Source: Hydrogenimonas thermophila
GTDB lineage: Bacteria; Campylobacterota; Campylobacteria; Campylobacterales; Hydrogenimonadaceae
Reading direction: 5' to 3'
NCBI RefSeq assembly: GCF_900115615.1
Contig: NZ_FOXB01000005.1
Coordinates: 1 to 64,000, forward strand
Length of the DNA stretch: 64,000 bases
Part shown: positions 8,718 through 17,488 of the stretch, one piece after another
Layout: each line of letters opens with the position of its first letter
How positions within the stretch are numbered: the first letter of the stretch is position 1
Position numbers and translations under genes: made by a program
Notes under the pieces: generated by a model
The model's database searches: none
What the model was told of the DNA's origin: nothing
The model's input: the letters and a program-made list of their open reading frames with translations, nothing else

Positions 8718-9536
8718 ATGAAAAAAATTATTTTAGCAGGTTTAAGTGCCGCAACATTGGCTCTTTCTCTTCCAGCTGCAGACACATTGGCAACTGTTAA
8801 TGGTCACAAGATAACAAAAGAGGATGTCCAAACAGTACTTAACTCTATGGGTGCGCGTACAACATATGATGCACTTCCTGATGACATTAAGAAAAAAGTT
8901 TTAGATCAAATAATTGAGCAACAACTTCTTCAAGAAAAAGCACTTAAAAGTGGAATAGAAAAAAGTAAAGAGTATAAAGAAGCTCTTGATAAGCTTAAAA
9001 AGAAGCTTGCACTTGATATATGGATGAAAAAAGAGCTTGATAAGATCCAAGTAAGTGACAAAGAGGCAAAAAAAGTTTATGAAGAGCATAAAAATTCATT
9101 CCAGCGTCCAGAGAGTGTTCATGCTCGCCATATTCTTTTAAAAACAGAAGAAGAAGCAAAAAAAGTTATTGAAGAGTTGAGCAAAACTCCTAAGTCTAAA
9201 CTAAAATCAAAATTTGAAGAGCTTGCAAAAACTAAATCTACTGGACCAAGTGCATCACGCGGTGGTGATTTGGGAACATTTGGTCGTGGTCAAATGGTTA
9301 AACCATTTAGTGATGCAGCATTTGCTCTAAAAGCAGGAGAATTTACAAAACAACCTGTTAAAACACAATTTGGTTACCATATTATCTATGTTGAAGAGAA
9401 AAACCCAGCACAAACTGTTCCTTTTGAACAGGTAAAAGATAGAATTAAACAAAATCTGAAAATGGAAAAATTTAAAGATAAAATACAAGAGATTGCTAAA
9501 GGTCTTAGATCTAAAGCAAAGATTAAATATCAGTAA
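8718..9536 (+). CDS. peb4: Periplasmic peptidyl-prolyl isomerase, PEB4/SurA-like parvulin
   Basis: 272 residues: signal peptide (cleavage near ALSLPAADT), a SurA-type N-terminal chaperone helix bundle (about 28-125), and one parvulin domain (about 126-235) with HARHILLKTEEEA, SRGGDLGTFGRGQM and FGYHIIYVEE. This matches Campylobacter PEB4/CBF2, which folds outer-membrane proteins. In Campylobacter it also sits directly upstream of fba, as here (17 bases apart). A TACAAT -10-like box lies at 8684-8689, and the Shine-Dalgarno AAAAGGA precedes the start. Confidence 0.95.
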   Translation: MKKIILAGLSAATLALSLPAADTLATVNGHKITKEDVQTVLNSMGARTTYDALPDDIKKKVLDQIIEQQLLQEKALKSGIEKSKEYKEALDKLKKKLALDIWMKKELDKIQVSDKEAKKVYEEHKNSFQRPESVHARHILLKTEEEAKKVIEELSKTPKSKLKSKFEELAKTKSTGPSASRGGDLGTFGRGQMVKPFSDAAFALKAGEFTKQPVKTQFGYHIIYVEEKNPAQTVPFEQVKDRIKQNLKMEKFKDKIQEIAKGLRSKAKIKYQ

Positions 9537-9553
9537 TTTTATGAGGAGTAAGT

Positions 9554-10630
9554 ATGAAGGGCGTTAAAATTTCAGATTTTGTAAAGCCTGGTGTTGTCAC
9601 TGGAGATGATGTTCAGAAAATTTTTGAGATAGCAAAAGCAAATGAGTTTGCACTTCCTGCTGTTAATGTAGTAGGAAGTAACTCTATTAATGCAGCTTTG
9701 GAAGCTGCGCGTGAGGTTAACTCTCCAATCATCATTCAGTTTAGCAATGGTGGTGCAGCTTTCAATGCTGGAAAAGGGCTTGATTCTGAAAAAGGAGCAG
9801 TTTTAGGTGCTATAAGCGGAGCACAACATATTCATATGCTAGCAGAGGCTTATGGAGTTCCTGTTATTATACATACCGACCATGCTGCACGCAAACTTTT
9901 ACCTTGGATCGATGCACTGCTTGAAGCAAGTGAAAAGCATTTTGAAAAGACAGGTAAACCTCTTTTTAGTTCACATATGATTGATCTTAGTGAAGAGCCA
10001 CTTGAGCAGAATATTGAGACTTGTAAAGCATATCTTGAGCGAATGAGCAAGATGGGAATGACTCTTGAGATAGAGCTTGGTATTACAGGTGGTGAAGAGG
10101 ATGGTGTTGACAATACAGATGTTGATAACAAACTTCTCTATACTCAGCCTGAAGAGGTAGCTTATGCTTATGAAGAGTTGAGCAAAATTAGCGATCGTTT
10201 TACAATTGCAGCATCATTTGGAAATGTACACGGAGTCTATAAACCTGGAAATGTAGTTTTACGTCCTGAGATTCTTGACAACTCTCAAAAATATATTGAA
10301 GAGAAGTTTAAGACAGAAAGTAAGCCTGTTAATTTTGTTTTCCACGGAGGAAGCGGATCTGAACTAAAAGATATTCGTGATGCAATCAGCTATGGTGTAA
10401 TTAAAATGAATATCGATACAGATACCCAGTGGGCATTTTGGGCTGGTGTAAAAGGGTATGTAGAGAAGTATCATGACTATCTACAAGGACAAATAGGTAA
10501 CCCTGAAGGTGAAGATAAACCAAATAAGAAATATTATGATCCTAGAAAGTGGTTGCGTGAAGGTGAAAAGTCTATGGTCGAAAGACTTAAAGTTGCTTTT
10601 GAAGACTTAAACTGCGTTGATCGCTACTAA
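9554..10630 (+). CDS. fba: Class II fructose-1,6-bisphosphate aldolase
   Basis: 358 residues, zinc-dependent. It interconverts fructose-1,6-bisphosphate with dihydroxyacetone phosphate and glyceraldehyde-3-phosphate, mainly for gluconeogenesis in this group. Signatures: IIHTDHAARKLLPW (zinc His), EIELGITGGEEDGVD, VHGVYKPG and FHGGSGSELKDIRDAISYGVIKMN cut across two blocks (glycine-rich phosphate site, then NIDTDTQWAF). The Shine-Dalgarno GAGGAG stands before the ATG. Its stop codon lies inside the start of the next gene (14-base overlap), and a terminator-like hairpin follows at 10641. Confidence 0.97.
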   Translation: MKGVKISDFVKPGVVTGDDVQKIFEIAKANEFALPAVNVVGSNSINAALEAAREVNSPIIIQFSNGGAAFNAGKGLDSEKGAVLGAISGAQHIHMLAEAYGVPVIIHTDHAARKLLPWIDALLEASEKHFEKTGKPLFSSHMIDLSEEPLEQNIETCKAYLERMSKMGMTLEIELGITGGEEDGVDNTDVDNKLLYTQPEEVAYAYEELSKISDRFTIAASFGNVHGVYKPGNVVLRPEILDNSQKYIEEKFKTESKPVNFVFHGGSGSELKDIRDAISYGVIKMNIDTDTQWAFWAGVKGYVEKYHDYLQGQIGNPEGEDKPNKKYYDPRKWLREGEKSMVERLKVAFEDLNCVDRY

Positions 10631-11519
10631 GATTAACTTTCCACCCTCTCGGGTGGATCAATTTTTTTGGAAAGGCAAAGAGTGGTTCGTCAAACGTGAT
10701 GAACTCATAGATTTGCGTTTTTCCGGTAACAAGTTACGAAAACTCTACCCATTACTACAAACTGATCCTAAAGAATTTTCTACACTCATTAGTTTTGGCG
10801 GTGCTCAATCGAATGCAATGCTCTCCATTGCCTATTTGTGCGATTTAAAAGGTTGGGAGTTTATCTACTATGTGAAGAAGATGCCAAAGTGGTTAAAAGA
10901 TGCTCCTAGTGGAAATTTAAAGTTGGCACTAGAGCTTGGTATGAAAATAGTAGAGATTCCACATTTAGAGTTTTATGATCATATAAACAGGGTTCGTAGT
11001 AACATTTCTGAAGATGCAGTTTTTGTTCCGCAAGGTGGTGCATGTAAATTGGCAAAAGAGGGTGTACGCATTTTAGCTGAAGAGATTTTATCTTGGAAAA
11101 GAGAGAATGGTATAGACTCTTTTAGTGTAGCTACTCCAAGTGGTACAGGAACTACAGCTCTTTATTTAAGACAATATTTGCCTAAAGAGATTTCCGTAGT
11201 TACTACACCTGTAGTAGGAGACAGAGATACACTTATTTCTCAATGGAAAAGTCTTGAACCAGATGGAGAGAATCTTCCTGAAATTTTAGGGAATTTACCT
11301 AAACATCCATTTGCAAAACCTAAAAAGGAGTACCTTGATGTCTGGGCTTCTTTAAAAGATGCTGGAATAGAGTTTGATCTTGTTTATGCACCTAAAATGT
11401 GGCTGGAATTACTAGATAGCTACAATACTCTTAAAAAGCCAATACTATATGTTCACAGTGGCGGTGTAATTGGTAATATCTCCCAAATTGAGCAATATCG
11501 CTACAAAGGCTTTCTTTAA
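10617..11519 (+). CDS. PLP-dependent D-cysteine desulfhydrase / ACC-deaminase family enzyme
   Basis: 300 residues of the tryptophan-synthase-beta fold. It carries the PLP-lysine block FSGNKLRKLYPLL, the FGGAQSNAM motif, FVPQGGACKLAKEG, SGTGTTALYL and a C-terminal HSGG. The family acts on small D- or cyclopropane amino acids (D-cysteine, 1-aminocyclopropane-1-carboxylate), giving a keto acid and ammonia. The exact substrate is not determinable. The only start that keeps the family N-terminus (PSRVDQFFWKG.EWFVKRDEL) is a TTG at 10617, inside the 3' end of fba. This suggests translational coupling. A terminator-like hairpin (10641-10668) lies within codons 9-17. Confidence 0.85.
   Translation: MIATKINFPPSRVDQFFWKGKEWFVKRDELIDLRFSGNKLRKLYPLLQTDPKEFSTLISFGGAQSNAMLSIAYLCDLKGWEFIYYVKKMPKWLKDAPSGNLKLALELGMKIVEIPHLEFYDHINRVRSNISEDAVFVPQGGACKLAKEGVRILAEEILSWKRENGIDSFSVATPSGTGTTALYLRQYLPKEISVVTTPVVGDRDTLISQWKSLEPDGENLPEILGNLPKHPFAKPKKEYLDVWASLKDAGIEFDLVYAPKMWLELLDSYNTLKKPILYVHSGGVIGNISQIEQYRYKGFL
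10641..10668 (+). terminator. Terminator-like hairpin after fba, inside the next coding region
   Basis: CCACCC (10641-10646), a TCTC loop and GGGTGG (10651-10656) form a perfect 6-base GC-rich stem, followed within five bases by seven Ts (10662-10668). It sits 11 bases past the fba stop and inside the downstream enzyme gene. Confidence 0.6.
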
Positions 11520-11601
11520 ATAGAAAAAATATGCAATATTCAATCTTTTAAAAGTAAAACTGTTTTAAAATTATCGAATACTACAATAAGGTAGGTTTAC
11601 A

Positions 11602-11832
11602 ATGGAAAACATGGTAGCAGAAAGCTTCAAGTATATGATTCTTGGAATGGGAATCGTATTTGTATTTCTTTACACTATGGTTTTGGTTTTGCAACTTCAA
11701 GCAAAACTGATTGCCAAATATTTCCCTGAAAAACCGGCTGAACCAGCTGGCAATAAATCATCTGGGCTTGATAAGAAGAAGGTTGCTGCTGTGATTGCAG
11801 CTATTCAGCACCATAAAAATCTCGGCAAATAA
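11602..11832 (+). CDS. oadG: Oxaloacetate decarboxylase gamma subunit (OadG)
   Basis: 76 residues with one N-terminal membrane helix (about 10-30, LGMGIVFVFLYTMVLVLQLQ), a short Pro/Ala-rich linker (KPAEPAG) and a C-terminal amphipathic helix (KKVAAVIAAIQHHK). This is the small OadG type that holds the alpha subunit on the beta membrane subunit; the family binds zinc near its C-terminus, here perhaps by HH. It starts 82 bases after the preceding gene with its own AAGGTAGG ribosome site, and begins the oadGAB operon, 18 bases ahead of oadA. Confidence 0.9.
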   Translation: MENMVAESFKYMILGMGIVFVFLYTMVLVLQLQAKLIAKYFPEKPAEPAGNKSSGLDKKKVAAVIAAIQHHKNLGK

Positions 11833-11850
11833 AGATTTCAAAGGAACCTT

Positions 11851-13665
11851 ATGGCGAAAAAGAAAAAGTATATCGATGTAATGGATACAACTTTCCGTGA
11901 TGGATTTCAGTCTGTCTTCGGCGGTCGTGTCCTTATGGAGGATTTTCTTCCGGCGGTAGAAGCAGCAAAAGAAGCGGGTATTACTCACTTTGAATTTGGT
12001 GGTGGTGCACGTTTTCAGAGCCTTTTCTTCTATTTACAGGAAAATGCATTTGACATGATGGACAAGTTCCGTGAAACTGTAGGTCCAGAAGCAAATCTTC
12101 AAACATTGGCACGAGGGATCAATACGGTTATGCTAGATACCGGTAGTCGTGAAATGATTGACCTTCATGCCAAACTATTTAAAAAGCATGGTACAACTAC
12201 AATTCGAAACTTTGATGCTTTGAATGACGTAGATAACCTAGCATATAGTGCCGAGTGTATTAAAAAGCATGGTCTTAAGCATGAAGTTGTTGTAACTATC
12301 ATGGACCTTCCTCCTGGATGTTACGGTGCACATGATGCAGATTTCTATGAAAAAGTATTGAGACGTATTTTAGATTCAGGATTACCGTTTGACAGTGTCT
12401 GCTTTAAAGATGCAAGTGGTACATCTAATCCAAACAAAGTTTACGAAACTATTAAAATGGCTCGTAAACTTCTTCCTGAAGGAACACATCTCCGCCTTCA
12501 TACACACGAAACAGCAGGTGTTAGTGTTGCTTGTTATCTTGCAGCTCTAGAAGCAGGTGTAGATGGTATAGATATGGCAGCTCATCCTGTTAGCGGTGGT
12601 ACAAGCCAACCAGATATTCTTACAATGCTTCACGCAACTAAAGGTAGCGAATATGATCTTGGTGGTTTAGAGCTAGAGAAAGTACTTAAGTATGAAGAAG
12701 TATTAGCTGACTGCTTGAAAGATTACTTTATTCCACCTGAAGCTACACAAGTTTCTCCTCTAATTCCATTCTCTCCAATGCCTGGTGGAGCATTAACTGC
12801 AAATACTCAAATGATGCGAGACAGTGGAATCTTGCATAAATATCCGGAAGTAATCCGTGCTATGCAAGAAGTTGTTGAAAAAGGTGGTTATGGTACATCT
12901 GTAACACCAGTGTCTCAGTTCTATTGGCAACAAGCGTTCAATAACGTAATGTTTGGTCCTTGGAAGAAGATAGCTCCTGGTTATGGACGTATGGTTCTTG
13001 GATATTTTGGTAAAACACCTACTGAACCAGATCCAGAAGTTGTAAAGATTGCGGCAGAACAGCTTAAGCTTGAGCCAACAAAAGAGAATCCTTTAGACAT
13101 AGCAGATCGTGATGAAACTAAGTCAATCGCTCATTGGAAAAAAGTTCTAGAAGATGAGGGACTTGAAACAACAGAAGAGAATATCTTTATCGCAGCTGCT
13201 TGCGATAAGAAAGGAATCGCTTTCTTAAAAGGCGAGTCACCATTAATGGTACGTAAAAAAGATCAAGAAGAAGAAAATAAAAAAGAAGGTGGATCTATGA
13301 GTAGCGCAACAGGTGTATATACAGTTATAGTTGATGGTCAGAAGTTCAATGTTCAAGTTGCTGAAGGTGAAGGTGAAATTGTAGTAAAAGAGGCTGCAAG
13401 CACTCCTGCTCCTGCATCAGAAGCTGAAGTTCCTGCAGAAAATGCTCCAGGTTTAACAGAAGTTACAGCTCAAGTACCTGGTAATGTTTGGAAAATTATT
13501 AAAAACCCAGGTGATACTGTAGAAGAGGGTGAAGTAATTATGATTCTTGAAGCAATGAAGATGGAGATAGATATTCCATCTCCTAAAGCAGGAAGAATTG
13601 CTAAAATTAATGTTTCTACAAATCAAGCAGTACAAGAGGGGCAGATTCTAGCATTGGTAGAGTAG
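11851..13665 (+). CDS. oadA: Oxaloacetate decarboxylase alpha / PycB-type carboxyltransferase subunit with biotin domain
   Basis: 604 residues. The N-terminal carboxyltransferase barrel has DTTFRDGFQS, FEFGGGARFQSL, RNFDALNDVDNL, FKDASGTSNP (carboxylated-Lys site) and LHTHETAG (metal ligands). A conserved linker follows, and the C-terminal biotinyl domain (about 530-604) has the biotin site EAMKME. The sequence is of the Campylobacter PycB subclass rather than the enterobacterial OadA subclass. Its neighbours oadG and oadB argue for a sodium-coupled oxaloacetate decarboxylase (or the reverse direction, carboxylation) rather than an ATP-dependent pyruvate carboxylase. The Shine-Dalgarno AAAGGA precedes ATG 11851. 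Confidence 0.93.
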   Translation: MAKKKKYIDVMDTTFRDGFQSVFGGRVLMEDFLPAVEAAKEAGITHFEFGGGARFQSLFFYLQENAFDMMDKFRETVGPEANLQTLARGINTVMLDTGSREMIDLHAKLFKKHGTTTIRNFDALNDVDNLAYSAECIKKHGLKHEVVVTIMDLPPGCYGAHDADFYEKVLRRILDSGLPFDSVCFKDASGTSNPNKVYETIKMARKLLPEGTHLRLHTHETAGVSVACYLAALEAGVDGIDMAAHPVSGGTSQPDILTMLHATKGSEYDLGGLELEKVLKYEEVLADCLKDYFIPPEATQVSPLIPFSPMPGGALTANTQMMRDSGILHKYPEVIRAMQEVVEKGGYGTSVTPVSQFYWQQAFNNVMFGPWKKIAPGYGRMVLGYFGKTPTEPDPEVVKIAAEQLKLEPTKENPLDIADRDETKSIAHWKKVLEDEGLETTEENIFIAAACDKKGIAFLKGESPLMVRKKDQEEENKKEGGSMSSATGVYTVIVDGQKFNVQVAEGEGEIVVKEAASTPAPASEAEVPAENAPGLTEVTAQVPGNVWKIIKNPGDTVEEGEVIMILEAMKMEIDIPSPKAGRIAKINVSTNQAVQEGQILALVE

Positions 13666-13685
13666 TAATGCATAAGTTTTCCCTT

Positions 13686-13701
13686 CAAAGCAGCAGCTTT
13701 G
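13686..13701 (+). other. Intercistronic stem-loop between oadA and oadB
   Basis: CAAAGC, loop AGCA, GCTTTG: a perfect 6-base stem in the 99-base oadA-oadB gap, flanked by CCC and GGG that could extend it across two mismatches. There is no T-tract, so it may stabilise or process mRNA rather than end it. Inference only. Confidence 0.45.
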
Positions 13702-13764
13702 TTGGGAGCAAATTTCAATAATGTTTTTACTGAAGTTTCTTCAGGAAAAAGGAGATTTTTAAGT

Positions 13765-15105
13765 ATGAAAAAAAGTATCATAGCAGGTCTGCTGCTGTTT
13801 TTTGCACTTTTTGCAGGTAATGCTGTTGCTAGCGAACATGCAGCATCACCTTCACATACAACTGAAGTGACAAAAAGTGCTCAACAAGCAGAGAATCATG
13901 ATAAAAGTATCTGGGAACTGTTGAAATCATTCTATAAGACTACAGGTATTTATGCATTTACAACACCTCAAGATAATGTTGTAAATGGCGAGGAAGAGAA
14001 GGTAAGCTCATTCCATCAAACTTGGGGTCGTATTATTATGATAGGTATTACCCTTCTACTATTCTACCTCGCTATTGCAAAAGGGTTTGAGCCTCTTTTA
14101 CTGATTCCAATAGGATTTGGTGGTCTTTTAGCTAATATTCCAATGGCAAATATGACTGGCGATCACGGATTTTTGGGAGTAATTTACAATGCCGGTATAG
14201 CAAATGAGTTCTTCCCGCTACTTATCTTTATGGGTGTTGGGGCAATGACAGATTTTGGTCCTATGCTTGCAAACCCTAAAACAGCACTTCTTGGTGGTGC
14301 GGCTCAGTTTGGTATTTTTGGAACGTTGGTAGGTGCAGCAGCACTTAGCCAATTTACACCACTATTTGATTTCTCACTTCAAGATTGTGCGGCAATCTCA
14401 ATTATTGGTGGTGCTGACGGTCCGACATCTATCTTTATAGCAAGTAAGCTTGCTCCTGACTTATTGGGTGCAATTGCTGTAGCTGCATACTCATATATGG
14501 CACTTGTTCCTGTTATTCAGCCTCCAATTATGAAGGCATTGACTACTGAGAGTGAACGTGTCATTGTTATGAAGCAACAAAGAAAAGTACATAAACTTGA
14601 AAAGCTTTTCTTACCATTAATCGTTCTTGGTCTTAGTATTCTTTTATTACCAGAATCAACACCTCTTATTGGTGCATTTACATTTGGTAACTTTGCAAAA
14701 GAGTCAGGTGTTGTAGACAGACTAAGTGATACAATGCAAAATGCTTTGATCAACATAGTTACAATTCTTTTAGGTCTTGGTGTTGGTTCAAAACTTGCAG
14801 CAGAGAAGTTCCTTGTAGGTGATACTCTTGGAATTTTAATTCTTGGTCTTGTTGCATTTGCTGTAGGTACTGCGGCAGGTGTTTTAATGGCTAAATTGAT
14901 GAATAAATTTTCGTCAGAACCTATTAACCCACTTATTGGTGCTGCTGGAGTTTCTGCAGTTCCAATGGCAGCAAGGGTTGTAAACAAAGTTGGTATGGAT
15001 GCTAAACCTGGAAATATTCTTTTAATGCATGCAATGGGTCCAAACGTTGCAGGTGTTATTGGTTCTGCAGTTGCAGCAGGTGTTTTAATCTCTATCTTTA
15101 ACTAA
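13765..15105 (+). CDS. oadB: Oxaloacetate decarboxylase beta subunit (sodium-pump membrane subunit) with a signal-peptide-bearing N-terminal extension
   Basis: Membrane subunit that decarboxylates carboxybiotin and moves Na+ across the inner membrane. It has the family blocks [45 protein letters not shown] (Asp essential for sodium) and [19 protein letters not shown] with multiple membrane helices. The open frame begins further upstream, but ATG 13765 ([11 protein letters not shown]) has AAAAAGGAG ten bases ahead, so 446 residues are annotated. Unlike classic OadB it carries roughly 85 extra N-terminal residues: a cleavable-looking signal peptide (to about AVASEHA) and a polar periplasmic segment before the first family helix. 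Completes oadGAB. Confidence 0.93.
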   Translation: MKKSIIAGLLLFFALFAGNAVASEHAASPSHTTEVTKSAQQAENHDKSIWELLKSFYKTTGIYAFTTPQDNVVNGEEEKVSSFHQTWGRIIMIGITLLLFYLAIAKGFEPLLLIPIGFGGLLANIPMANMTGDHGFLGVIYNAGIANEFFPLLIFMGVGAMTDFGPMLANPKTALLGGAAQFGIFGTLVGAAALSQFTPLFDFSLQDCAAISIIGGADGPTSIFIASKLAPDLLGAIAVAAYSYMALVPVIQPPIMKALTTESERVIVMKQQRKVHKLEKLFLPLIVLGLSILLLPESTPLIGAFTFGNFAKESGVVDRLSDTMQNALINIVTILLGLGVGSKLAAEKFLVGDTLGILILGLVAFAVGTAAGVLMAKLMNKFSSEPINPLIGAAGVSAVPMAARVVNKVGMDAKPGNILLMHAMGPNVAGVIGSAVAAGVLISIFN

Positions 15106-15116
15106 TTTAAAAATCT

Positions 15117-15139
15117 ACTTCGCCCATATTGGGTGAAGT
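15117..15139 (+). terminator. Stem-loop after oadB
   Basis: ACTTCGCCCA, loop TAT, TGGGTGAAGT: a 10-base stem with one G-T pair, 11 bases past oadB. It lacks a downstream T-tract on the plus strand, so it is a weak terminator or an mRNA-end stabiliser for oadGAB. Confidence 0.5.
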
Positions 15140-15157
15140 GGAAAATGAAGTAAGCCT

Positions 15158-16198
15158 ATGACAAAAACATCAGTCTATCATACAATTGTTGCATTGGCTT
15201 CTATAGTAGTTATAATTGCAGGATTAAAGTATTCTGCCTCTTTGATTGTTCCATTCTTATTATCTATCTTTATATCACTTCTTTTAATGCCACTATTGCG
15301 ATGGCTTATAAAAAAAGGCATTCCTAAAATGGTGGCTTTTTTTATGGTCATTATTTTTGTTTTTCTATTATTTATCTCAATCTCTGGTTTAATAACAAGT
15401 CAAATGGCAGATTTGTTTAAAAATTCTGAGCATTGGCAAACTTTGATGGTTGAAAATCTAAAACTATGGATAATGCATTTAAAAGATCTTGGTATAGATA
15501 TAGATCAAGAACTATTTTTTTCAATGCTTCAGCCACAAAGAATTTTTACTTTTGCTCTTTCTATTGTTAAAAATGCTTCTATGATGTTATCGTATTCATT
15601 TCTTATATTTTTCACCGTTGTATTTATGTTATTAGAATCATTCTCTATAAAAACAAAAATAGAGTATTTAGAAAAGAATGGATCACCAGGGTTAGCACAT
15701 AGAATAGATCTTTTTACAGAGAAACTAAATCACTATTTTACATTGAAAGCATTTACCAGTTTATTAACAGGTATATGGATTTCAGCTGTACTATATTCAT
15801 TTGATGTTCCATATCCACTGCTATGGGGTCTTGGAGGTTTTATGCTGAATTTTATTCCTGTAATAGGTTCAATTATAGCAGCAATTCCTCCTGTTCTTAT
15901 TGCTCTTGCTACTCAAGGTTATGCAGATGCTTTATGGATAGCAGGATGGTTTATAGTCATAAATGTGGTTATTGGAAATATCTTAGAGCCTAAAATCATG
16001 GGTAAAGGTTTAGAGATATCTGAACTTGTTGTATTCTTATCACTTGTATTTTGGGGATGGGTTTTTGGAAAGGTTGGAATGCTTTTAGCAGTTCCATTGA
16101 CTATGGTGGTAAAATTTGCCCTTGAAACTTCTGACTCAACTAGATGGATAGCAGTACTTTTAAGTGATATTGTTAAAGATAATAAGAAAAGAGTATAG
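15158..16198 (+). CDS. AI-2E family transporter (PerM/YdiK-like)
   Basis: 346 residues with about eight membrane segments. The pattern is typical of the AI-2E exporter family: a paired helix at the N-terminus (ending LLMPLLRWLIKKGIPK), a long soluble amphipathic part (about 80-120), and a C-terminal helical block with NFIPVIGSIIAAIPPVLIAL and NVVIGNILEPKIMGKGLEISELVVFLSL, the family signature, split here only for length. Members export a variety of small molecules or act as Na+/H+ antiporters, and substrate cannot be inferred. It follows oadGAB with a stem-loop between and may be co-transcribed by read-through. Confidence 0.88.
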   Translation: MTKTSVYHTIVALASIVVIIAGLKYSASLIVPFLLSIFISLLLMPLLRWLIKKGIPKMVAFFMVIIFVFLLFISISGLITSQMADLFKNSEHWQTLMVENLKLWIMHLKDLGIDIDQELFFSMLQPQRIFTFALSIVKNASMMLSYSFLIFFTVVFMLLESFSIKTKIEYLEKNGSPGLAHRIDLFTEKLNHYFTLKAFTSLLTGIWISAVLYSFDVPYPLLWGLGGFMLNFIPVIGSIIAAIPPVLIALATQGYADALWIAGWFIVINVVIGNILEPKIMGKGLEISELVVFLSLVFWGWVFGKVGMLLAVPLTMVVKFALETSDSTRWIAVLLSDIVKDNKKRV

Positions 16199-16207
16199 AA
16201 AAATTAT

Positions 16208-17170
16208 TTACTGGAACTGTTCTCTGTTAAAAATATCAATTTTTCCAAACTTTAATCCAATTTGAAACATAATACGTCCATGTGTAGCAAAATTGGATGA
16301 TTCTCTAAAAATTAACCCTGGTTCAATACGATAAAAAATCCAGTTTTTTTCAAAATAATGCATAAATGACAATCCTGTATAGTAATATTGTAATTTAAAT
16401 GTAGAGTCTGAGTCCCCACTGCTATATATTGAAAAAATATAACTCAATCCACTCTTATTTCCAATATATTGATCTAAAACCATAGAGTTAACGATCTCAT
16501 TTTTATTGTTTAAATCTTCTATATATCTGTAAAAATTTGGAAAAGAGAGTTTTAAGTATGGGTTTATTACTCTAATTGGATTAAATCCAATTATATTATC
16601 TACCCCCGCATCTAAATATAATCTTATTTTTTCATATAGTGTCCATTCCCAGTTTGCTGGAAAGTAAAGCTTCTTTTTAAGTTTTATAGTTAGATATGGA
16701 TCAGGAGATAGTGAGCCAAATTTTATACCTGCCCCATAAGTAATTGATGTATATTTAGTATCAAGAGTTTGAAGTTGAAGTCCTATAATATAATCATTAC
16801 TATTTGCAGTGTCTAAAACTGTTTCACTGTTAGATTGATCTTTTGAGATTGTATCTTTAAAATCTTCCAAAATCAGATTTAGCCTTTTTTGTGTTTTAGG
16901 CAGATGTACACGATATTTTATATTGAAACGATATTGGAATGATTGCCCTGATTCCATGTATGAATCAAGTGAAGTTTGCAAGTAAGAACCATTTTTTACT
17001 TTTATATCATTATAGTTATTACCAAAAAATGAGTCTATGGTTCTTGAAGTTTCATAAATTAAATTACTAACTTTTTTATGTAGTATATCTATAGAACTAT
17101 TTGTATCATTTGCCAATGCTGCAGACAAACATATAATTATACTCAACACTTTAATAAGTTGAAAGTTCAT
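16208..17170 (-). CDS. Secreted or outer-membrane beta-rich protein of unknown function
   Basis: 320 residues. An N-terminal signal peptide (hydrophobic residues 6-19, cleavage near SAALAND) is followed by a helical/charged part (to about 60) and then alternating polar/hydrophobic strands with many aromatics (for example YRFNIKYRVHLP, WEWTLYEKIRLYLDAGVD, YYYTGLSFMHYF, GRIMFQIGLKFGK). This looks like a small outer-membrane beta-barrel; the pattern 'FGSLSPDPYLTIKLKKKLYF' also fits. No family named with confidence. It is convergent with the AI-2E transporter (9 bases apart), and no partner gene is adjacent. Confidence 0.7.
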   Translation of the reverse strand: MNFQLIKVLSIIICLSAALANDTNSSIDILHKKVSNLIYETSRTIDSFFGNNYNDIKVKNGSYLQTSLDSYMESGQSFQYRFNIKYRVHLPKTQKRLNLILEDFKDTISKDQSNSETVLDTANSNDYIIGLQLQTLDTKYTSITYGAGIKFGSLSPDPYLTIKLKKKLYFPANWEWTLYEKIRLYLDAGVDNIIGFNPIRVINPYLKLSFPNFYRYIEDLNNKNEIVNSMVLDQYIGNKSGLSYIFSIYSSGDSDSTFKLQYYYTGLSFMHYFEKNWIFYRIEPGLIFRESSNFATHGRIMFQIGLKFGKIDIFNREQFQ

Positions 17171-17298
17171 AATGAACCTCTTTCTAAGTCATCAAAATAT
17201 ACTTTTTAATCATTATACATTAGATTAAGAAAAAAAAGATGCAAATGTATAAGAAATTTAATATTTTCGATAGAAAAATTTTATGTATTGTTGAGGAC

Positions 17299-17330
17299 AG
17301 ATTTATCGGCGGAAGCCGACTTAAAAATCT
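17299..17330 (+). other. Two-tier hairpin with a GGAA tetraloop
   Basis: Outer stem AGATTT/AAATCT (17299-17304, 17325-17330) and inner stem TCGGC/GCCGA (17306-17310, 17315-17319) around a GGAA loop, followed by TTTTG on the plus strand. It could be a plus-strand terminator-like end or part of a structured RNA. No transcript can be assigned. Confidence 0.4.
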
Positions 17331-17395
17331 TTTGTAACAAAGCATTAATAACTATATAGATAAGTAGTTCTTCAAAATAAATCCAATAATTTTTT

Positions 17396-17465
17396 GAGAC
17401 TAAAGTCCCATCCCCAAACAAGGGGTCGAGACTTTCTCACAGAGAGTGCAAGCACAAGAGTCTCG
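17396..17465 (+). repeat. Palindromic intergenic repeat element, copy A
   Basis: Begins GACTAAAGTCCCATCCCC, then AAACAAGGGG, then TCGAGACTT. It contains short dyads: GACT/AGTC, CCCC/GGGG, and CGAGACT (17427-17433) with AGTCTCG (17459-17465). A copy at 22959-22997 matches it over about 38 bases with roughly six differences and one gap. Copy A lies 23 bases beyond the stop of the activator gene. Confidence 0.75.
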
Positions 17466-17488
17466 CAATTAATCTGGATTACTTTTGA

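Larger units (their letters stand above)
17171..17488. other. Intergenic region with a structured hairpin and a palindromic repeat element
   Basis: 318 bases without a gene, between the 3' end of the BcrA-type activator gene and the 5' end of the beta-rich protein gene (both minus strand). It holds a GGAA-loop hairpin (17299-17330) and repeat element A (17396-17465), both listed separately. The stretch 17171-17290 is AT-rich and likely contains the promoter of the beta-rich protein gene. Confidence 0.6.

Noticed and set aside
11851-13665. Calling oadA a stand-alone pyruvate carboxylase subunit (PycB)
   Set aside because: Sequence subclass is PycB-like, but adjacent oadG and oadB genes argue for the sodium-pump complex. 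Kept as a note in the feature.
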